DNA from: Silene noctiflora
Lineage: Eukaryota; Streptophyta; Magnoliopsida; Caryophyllales; Caryophyllaceae
Direction: 5' to 3'
DNA length: 31,175 nucleotides
Assembly: GCA_009801015.1 (NCBI GenBank)
Contig: VHZZ01000067.1
Location: 162,901-194,075 of the forward strand
Shown here: piece by piece, positions 25,788-31,175 of the stretch
Layout of the letters: each line of letters starts with the position of its first letter
How positions within the stretch are numbered: position 1 is the stretch's first letter
The notes under the pieces: generated by a model
What the model was told of the DNA's origin: nothing
Seen by the model: only the letters and a program-made list of their open reading frames with translations
Database searches by the model: none
Program-made: the position numbers and the translations under genes

Positions 25788-26617
25788 TGTTAAATCTCGC
25801 GCACTAATTTACTCAATCCCGCACATTTTCTCCCATTATTCCAATTATACCCATCTCATTTCTCACCAATCAAAAGAAGAGAAACAAGAAAGAGAAATAA
25901 GGGAGATTGAACCCCAAACACCCAACGCCCTCCCCAACCACCGTTCCAGCGCTGCCGACCACCACTCCATACTCTCATCCTTGCGCCGACCACCACTCCA
26001 TACCCCCAGCACCGCCGAGCACTCCTCCCTGCACTTTTCGAATTTCGATTGTTAATTGGTGAATGTTATACAATCAAATTTAGGTTTTTTTTTATGAATG
26101 AGTTGATTGTTTCTTGCCTTTGTGTTTTGTTATTAAATTAATTTTACTAGGGTTAGTTCATAAGCTACATCATAATTCAATTAGGGTTTGTGTGGTTGAA
26201 GGGGGTGACTATGGTGGTTGTAGGTGATGGGGCATCATTAGCGACGGTTGCTTTAGGGGGGGGGGGGGTCGACGACAGCATCTGCAATGGAGGGTGGTGG
26301 CTATAGGGGAGAGCGCGGTGGTTGTAGAGGTGGGTTCGATTATTTGGGCATCAGATTTGGGGAAAGGAAGGTGGTGCGACGGCTAGAGATGTATGGCGGT
26401 GGCTGTAGGGGATGACGTCGATCCTGGGTACGTTGGGGTAGGGGTGGTCGGAGCTAGGGAGGGCGTGGTATGGTGGCGGTGTATCGATGTTTTGTTTAAT
26501 TTTTTTTTTTTTCACTCTCTTATTTTGTTTGTCCGTGAGTAAGAACTGAGAGGGTTAAAGTCGGAACAAGTTTGAAATTTGCGCAGGATTAAGTAAATTT
26601 ATGCGCGGGAGTAATGA
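25788..26617. mobile_element. 830-base non-autonomous TIR element upstream of CPK3
   Basis: Left end gcgcactaatttactcaat followed by cccgcac is mirrored at the right, where the complement reads gcgcataaatttacttaat then cctgcgc. The interior has a C-rich left part with a 19-base direct repeat gccgaccaccactccatac (25953 and 25985), a G-rich right part with an 11-13 base G-run near 26257, and no intact ORF. The left edge is about 45 bases beyond the G-box, so it limits the native CPK3 promoter to about 165 bases. Confidence 0.55.
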
Positions 26618-26859
26618 AACTAAAAAATTTCAATTAAAAGGACTAAAAAATACCAGCAGTCTTCACAACCATGTGCGATGGCTATGAAGAAAGGGAATAA
26701 AAAGGAGAGATGAAGGGCTCAGAAAGAGACCAAGAAATTTTTCCAAATCTTCTTTTCTTAGGAATTTGAGAGGGTTTTCTATCTCAAAATTCTCTCACTC
26801 GACTCAAATCACTATTCTACGTGAAGGTTTGGACTTGGTTGACAAATCAATGATAAATT
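26618..26859. other. no gene recognised
   Basis: AT-rich spacer between the TIR element and the tandem duplication; a short frame from 26766 reads into the duplication and has no recognisable content. Confidence 0.3.
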
Positions 26860-27136
26860 ATTTTAGGAATACATTTGAAAGTCGTTTACATTCCTTCATC
26901 TTTGTTGAGTTATTATTTAAGAGAGAAATTCAATATTTTAAGTTTTTACAGGTTCTAACTAATTCTATTTTGACTCTTATGAAGTAAATTTTCGTAATTT
27001 TGATGAGTTCTTATTTTAGGAAAAGATTCAGAAGTCGTTAAATTCCTTTTTCTTTGTTGAATTATTGTTTTAGAGTAAGAGTCAATCTCAAAACTTTTAT
27101 ATGTTCTAACTAAGCTCTATTTCGACTCTTATGAAT
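26860..27136. repeat. diverged 125-base tandem duplication
   Basis: Copies 26860-26984 and 27013-27136 both run from attttaggaa through gttctaacta to cgactcttatgaa-type sequence with about 75-80% visible identity. The small ORF starting at 26766 covers copy 1 and is not supported by copy 2, so it is unlikely to be coding. Confidence 0.6.
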
Positions 27137-27529
27137 AAAAATGATGAGAGTAAGCAAAGCCGCATTTGATCTAATATAACAAGTCTGATTGCACTGGGCC
27201 CCGGAGAAAAAAAAAAAGAAAAAAAAAGTCTTGTAAGGAAAACGTTTTTATCAATCAAGACATATATTGTCACAATTTACTTAAAATTTGTCAGGGGTTA
27301 TTGTTACAATTTAGTATTTTTCCATAATTATTGTAACATTTATCATTATTTTGCCAAGATTATAGTTAACAATTATTAGTGTTTTGCCACTAATATTATT
27401 TCGTTTATTAGTATTTTAACACGACTATTTACAAAGTATATCAATTTTCTTGGACGATGGGTGTTTTAAGAAATTTGGAGAATCAAATCACTAGTAAAGC
27501 GTGTCTGAGAGAAAATTTACTTACCTGAC

Positions 27530-28482
27530 GTAAGAAATTTTTCTAGAAAAATCTACGGGAGCGAAATTGGTCTCGTTCCCCATGTGGACTAAGGCGATAT
27601 GAGTAAGTTTTTGTTATTCATTAGTTAAATATAATTCTGAAATGGTTCAAAATGTTTTGATATATTTTCTTTGATGTAGAGGATTCTTATATTGCAACGG
27701 CCTATTGGAACCTTAAGATTTTCGGGAAAAATTCTCAATTGAAAGTTCTATCCTTCGTTTGAGGAACTCAAGAATTCTGATTTTCGTCACTTCGCAATAG
27801 GAAGTGACGGAACTGATCCAATAGAGCAAGGATGTGATCCAAGATTTTGCTTGCAATTTTGTATTTCAAATGGCGTTTTCTCTCCCCGAAAAGGAATGCC
27901 ATTTATAGATGTCATCATGGGAAGGTGCCTCTCTCAGGCCGTGTTAAGATTTTTCCACTCAGGCAAGACACCCTCTTAAGGGTAATAACCGAGCAATCTG
28001 TTTTAGTTTCAATAAAAGTATGTTCCAGATTCAAGCAATACATTAAGGGCTATTATCAAGTCAGAAACGAGAAAGAGTTAATGCATGTAGAATTTTTTGT
28101 AAATCTGATTGATATGATAGGATTTCATCAAATTTAAGAACACCCATGATGAATATTGGGGAGAGAAAGGTTGCACTTTCAGAGTGGAAAGAAAAACCGG
28201 GAGCTCGTATTGGCAATTTGACATTTATGCTCAATGCCTAATTCCAGTCATGAACTCGGATATTACGGATTTCACTTCTTCTTTGGTAGGTTTATTTCCT
28301 TAATATTTCGTTTCTTTTAATTTTAAACAAATGTATTTATTGGATTTCAAATATTGGATTTTAATTTTTTATGCTGTTAGCAATACACAAAACATGAATG
28401 CCGAAGAAAGATGACATTTGTTATCGTCCCAAAGACATAGAGTCTGTATTTAAAACTCATATTGACCGGAAGAAATTAAAAA
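27530..28482 (+). pseudogene. degraded multi-exon gene of unknown family
   Basis: Not recognised. Protein-like segments follow one another on the plus strand with shifts between frames. About 27530-27602 ends in VPHVD, a stop, GDM, and then a donor A|GTAAGT. 27680 onward gives KDSYIATAYWNLKIFGKN, then another frame gives FYPSFEELKNSDFRHF and CDPRFCLQFCISNGVF (about 27742-27970). A third stretch contains RFKQYIKGYYQVRNEK and ends HQI at 28137. A shifted one contains THDEYWGEKGCTF and YWQFDIYAQCLIPVMN up to a donor at 28286. After an acceptor at 28380, DDICYRPKDIESVFK continues to 28482 and a GTGAGT donor. At least three frameshifts and two stops make it a pseudogene or a captured transposon cargo. 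Confidence 0.45.
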
Positions 28483-28767
28483 GTGAGTGTATTTTTATCC
28501 ACTTCTTACAACATTAAACATGACATTAACATACTTATAAATGAAAAAGTAATAAAAAAAATGACAAAAGGTATAAAAATGCCAAAATCAATGGGTTAAT
28601 GAGCTAATTATTTGTTTTCGTTAAAACTTTTAATTACTTTATGACCTTTAGAAGACCCATCATCTAGCCAACTTTGATGCAAGTTATACCAAGAAAAAAG
28701 GAAAAAAAAACTTTTACAACGAAAAAACATTCTTACAAGGATAAAAAAAACAATGTTAACATCATAT
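28483..28767. other. AT-rich spacer before the LTR
   Basis: Poly(A)-rich sequence with no gene, RNA or clear repeat. It may include the target site of the retrotransposon (catat immediately left of 28768). Confidence 0.3.
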
Positions 28768-29103
28768 TGATGTGGTTAATATTTACACACTTTTACTCCC
28801 CTAACTAACCTCGTTTTGCATGTTTTTTGTGACTATTAGGGTCGTTTCGTATATCTATAACTCCCTATTTGTTATTCTATAAGGCTTAGTGCCGTTTGCA
28901 GGAATGGAGCACTAACCTCACATGCAAAGAGCATTTCAGAGCTAATTTGAAGGATCCAACGACCAAGCATCAAGAGGAGACCAAATCTAAAGATCGTTGA
29001 CTAATAAACCAAGTTTCCGGGCAATGAAGGACAGTACCCACGAGCCCATGTTTAGTCCCCACGGATTTTGGGGGAGCAAGAATCGAAGGAGGAGAAAAAG
29101 CAG

Positions 29104-29202
29104 GTGAACTCGTGCGACTTCACCACTAGCTCGTGCGAGCTCAATCATAGCTTGTGCGAGCTTAGCCTAAGATTGTGCGAGCTCACCTACAACTCGCACG
29201 AG
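29104..29202. repeat. minisatellite of CTCGTGCGAGCT units in the LTR
   Basis: About five units of 21-22 bases share the palindromic core ctcgtgcgagct with substitutions (cttgtgcgagct, attgtgcgagct, ctcgcacgagtt). The ORF 29068-29301 merely translates this repeat. Located in the U3 part, upstream of the LTR TATA box. Confidence 0.7.
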
Positions 29203-29332
29203 TTCCTCAGCAGGGATCACCCTTCCAAGGCCAATCCCCACGAGCTGCAAATGAGTCTTGCAAGGATGTGGATTCGTTTTATGGGTTTATACTTCATTTA
29301 ATCCCTTGGTTAACCTTTAAACTTGTACTTAA

Positions 29333-29340
29333 TATAAATA
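29333..29340 (+). promoter_or_regulatory. LTR TATA box
   Basis: Sequence tataaata downstream of the minisatellite; the transcription start of the retrotransposon would be near 29365-29370. Confidence 0.45.
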
Positions 29341-30098
29341 CCGCTTGTAATTAGTGTTAACACACATTAGATTACTTTACAAGACAACTCTTTAGACTGG
29401 TATTAACACTAAATACTCTAGTTAATCTTTCGTTAATTACTCTTAGATCTACTTTTGTAATTGAAATTTCTTTGGGTTAATTTGAAAAAAGTGATAATTC
29501 TCCATCTAATCAAAGAATTACTTCTTTGTTCTTTGTTCTTCCTTATTTTGTTCATCCACTTAAATTGGTACAATTCTTTAATCTCTACTTAATTTTTTGT
29601 TAATCCTTTGTTAATTACCTTGCTTTAATCATCATGTTTTCCTTTGTTATGATGTTTGACACCATTATTAACATGTCAACCATGATGGGTAGTGAGTATT
29701 CTTCTAGCTAGGATTAATGGGGGATTAGGGGATGATTAGAGGGTAGAGTACATGCTTGATGAGTTTATATTATTGATTGAATGTCGTAGTTTCAACTAGT
29801 GCACATGTTATGCTTGATGAAATGCTTAATTGAAAACCTAGCACGATTCTCTATCCTTTTAACCCCTCATATAAGATCGAAAGCCTTAAGAGTGGTTAGA
29901 ACATGCATGATGCTGATAGGTAGACCGACTGTACGCAGGAGTTAGCCCGACTCGACCTAGGTAGAACCGTAAGATCCGAAGCCTCGCTTCTAATCCGACT
30001 ACAACTTAATTACTTTAATCAATCTTAGACTCGTCTATGTGTGAATTTCTTCTTGTTCTCCCCTATGATCCCATGACACCCTAATGCTTTTCCCATAA

Positions 30099-30542
30099 GG
30101 TAGTGTTTGGAAACGCGGAATTAATTTCATTTTCATGATTTCAATTGTAGAAATCCAAATGTTGGAATTCACTTCCAAATCCAATTCCAAAATAGCGTTT
30201 GGGAAACCCAAGGAATTGGAATTGGACTTGGGTGAAACGGATATGGGTCGAGATCATCGGATGTTTATATTTGAAAAAATAAATATTGTCACGAAAAATA
30301 TTTGCGATCGTAAAAAATATCATAATAAAAATATTGCGATGAAATTTGCATCACAAAATAAAACGTAAATGATGGAATTGAAATGACTACTATATGGTAG
30401 GCATTTGAGAGCCCCAAATTTTAACTACCTTGGAATTGATAAGGAATTGAGTCAATTCCAATTCCAAATTCTATGAGTTACCAAACACTTCAAATATTTC
30501 AATTATGAAATTCAATTCCAATTCAAGGTTCCCAAACATACC
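30099..30542. mobile_element. MITE nested in the LTR
   Basis: Ends ggtagtgtttggaaac and, as complement of the right end, ggtatgtttgggaacc are inverted, and the inner arms are rich in ggaattgg/ccaattcc repeats. The flanking bases (taa on the left, att on the right) do not give a clean duplication. The GTGTTTGG termini resemble hAT- or Harbinger-type plant MITEs. Its insertion post-dates the LTR. Confidence 0.6.
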
Positions 30543-30790
30543 ATTACATCTTATTTGCTTGCTTTAGTTTTCGTTTGTTTACATTTAATTATTATTTCTT
30601 GTAGAAGTTTAAAATATGAATCCAATCTCAATTTTATTACATAAGATCACATAGCTAATTGTAATCGATAACTCTTTTCAATAAACCGCCTATTGGGCTC
30701 GACCTCTAGATACACTTATAGTAAGTTGTTTTGTCGAGTTTAAATATTGTTTGATAGTGGAATAACGACACACACCAATCTCTATCAAAA

Positions 30791-30808
30791 TGGTGTTGTT
30801 GCCGGGAT
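30791..30808 (+). other. decayed tRNA-Asp-type primer-binding site
   Basis: tggtgttgttgccgggat begins three bases after the LTR end. It matches the Athila/Tat-type site tggcgccgttgccgggga except for three C-to-T changes at the start and a changed end. This places the element in the Gypsy superfamily and marks it as old. Confidence 0.6.
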
Positions 30809-30941
30809 GATGTATGTTTGAAATTGTTATCTAATTTGCTTTTAGTTTTGTCTTTTTTTTACCTTGGGGAAGACACTTCTTCAAGGTCTTTCTAACCATT
30901 TGTTGAAGTTTAATTGCATAAATTGAGAGCAGTATCACAAG

Positions 30942-31073
30942 ATGGACCTCATAGATTGTTGTGTGGAAGACCATGTGATCACTACTTTTATTAAAGATCC
31001 TTTGGAAGCATTGTCGACTTTAGAAGCAAGCGAAGCCAAGAATAACCAATGGGAAATGGAAGTGGATCATTGA
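30942..31073 (+). pseudogene. start of a gag-like frame
   Basis: After a leader of about 130 bases, an ATG opens a 43-codon frame (MDLIDCCVEDHVITTF..., ending WEMEVDH) closed by TGA at 31071-31073. Position is where the gag-pol ORF of a Gypsy element starts, and the early stop suggests decay. The remaining 102 bases to the window end continue in other frames without clear homology. Confidence 0.4.
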
Positions 31074-31175
31074 AAGCCGCATTGAACAATAAGGAGCTCA
31101 CTCTTTTACAAATAGTTAACGTGGAAGGTGTTATCAACAAATCACCGTAAACAGAGGTAGAAAGCTCTTCTCTAA

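Larger units (their letters stand above)
28768..30787 (+). mobile_element. 5' LTR of a Gypsy-type retrotransposon
   Basis: The left edge TGATGTGG and the right edge CTCTATCA form the usual TG...CA with 4-base inverted ends (TGAT/ATCA). A TATA box (tataaata, 29333-29340) sits where the R region should begin. Right after the LTR comes a primer-binding site. About 2020 bases long, of which about 444 are a nested MITE, so the original LTR was near 1.58 kb. Only one LTR lies in the window; the left edge is inferred from the inverted termini and is the least certain point. Confidence 0.6.

Noticed and set aside
26766..26987. 73-residue frame
   Set aside because: It spans copy 1 of a non-coding tandem duplication; copy 2 does not preserve the frame.
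29068..29301. 77-residue frame with Cys-Glu-Leu repeats
   Set aside because: It translates the palindromic minisatellite in the LTR U3 region; periodicity explains the apparent motif.
30141..30368. overlapping frames on both strands
   Set aside because: Both fall inside the MITE nested in the LTR and reflect its ggaattgg/ccaattcc repeats.

Overview
The window is nuclear DNA of a flowering plant, most likely a eudicot. Split genes have canonical GT–AG introns, non-coding DNA is AT-rich, and plant-type transposons of almost every class are present (TS-like SINE with a TTG tail, TRIM, plant LINE 3' end, Stowaway MITEs, hAT). Species cannot be fixed from sequence alone; the protein and repeat style would fit Caryophyllales, but that is only an impression. 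A 5-base run of N (17178-17182) shows it is a draft assembly.

Layout. 1-1625: a small two-exon gene or decayed gene of unknown function on the minus strand with a TATA box. 1710-3525: a cluster of insertions (5'-truncated LINE, a foldback-type MITE, two Stowaway-type MITEs). 3601-12002: a 14-exon plus-strand gene for a 746-residue PRMT7-type protein arginine methyltransferase, preceded by a 10-codon upstream ORF. 12266-13920: MITEs and tandem repeats. 14439-16796: a four-exon minus-strand gene for a 349-residue CPBP/CAAX-type intramembrane protease with a probable plastid transit peptide. 17324-18245: an intergenic block of transposons, including a hAT-type element whose interior is a GGGTC-rich minisatellite. 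18807-25623: an eight-exon minus-strand gene for a 526-residue calcium-dependent protein kinase closest to CPK3, with a SINE, a TRIM, two Stowaway MITEs and other elements in its introns, and a G-box/ABRE plus TATA box upstream. 25788-31175: a non-autonomous TIR element, a diverged tandem duplication, an unidentified multi-exon pseudogene, then the 5' LTR, primer-binding site and first gag-like codons of a Gypsy-type retrotransposon with a MITE nested in the LTR.

The three intact genes are ordinary single-copy housekeeping or signalling genes with no evident functional link: arginine methylation, plastid membrane proteolysis and Ca2+/ABA signalling. I reconstructed exon joins by reading frames across GT–AG borders; every join keeps frame and restores recognisable family motifs. 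I found no new biological system. The points most worth a second look are the PRMT7 uORF, transposons with intact target-site duplications (hAT 8 bp, TRIM 5 bp, SINE 18 bp, LINE 10 bp), the unidentified pseudogene near 27.5-28.5 kb and the unknown left-end gene.
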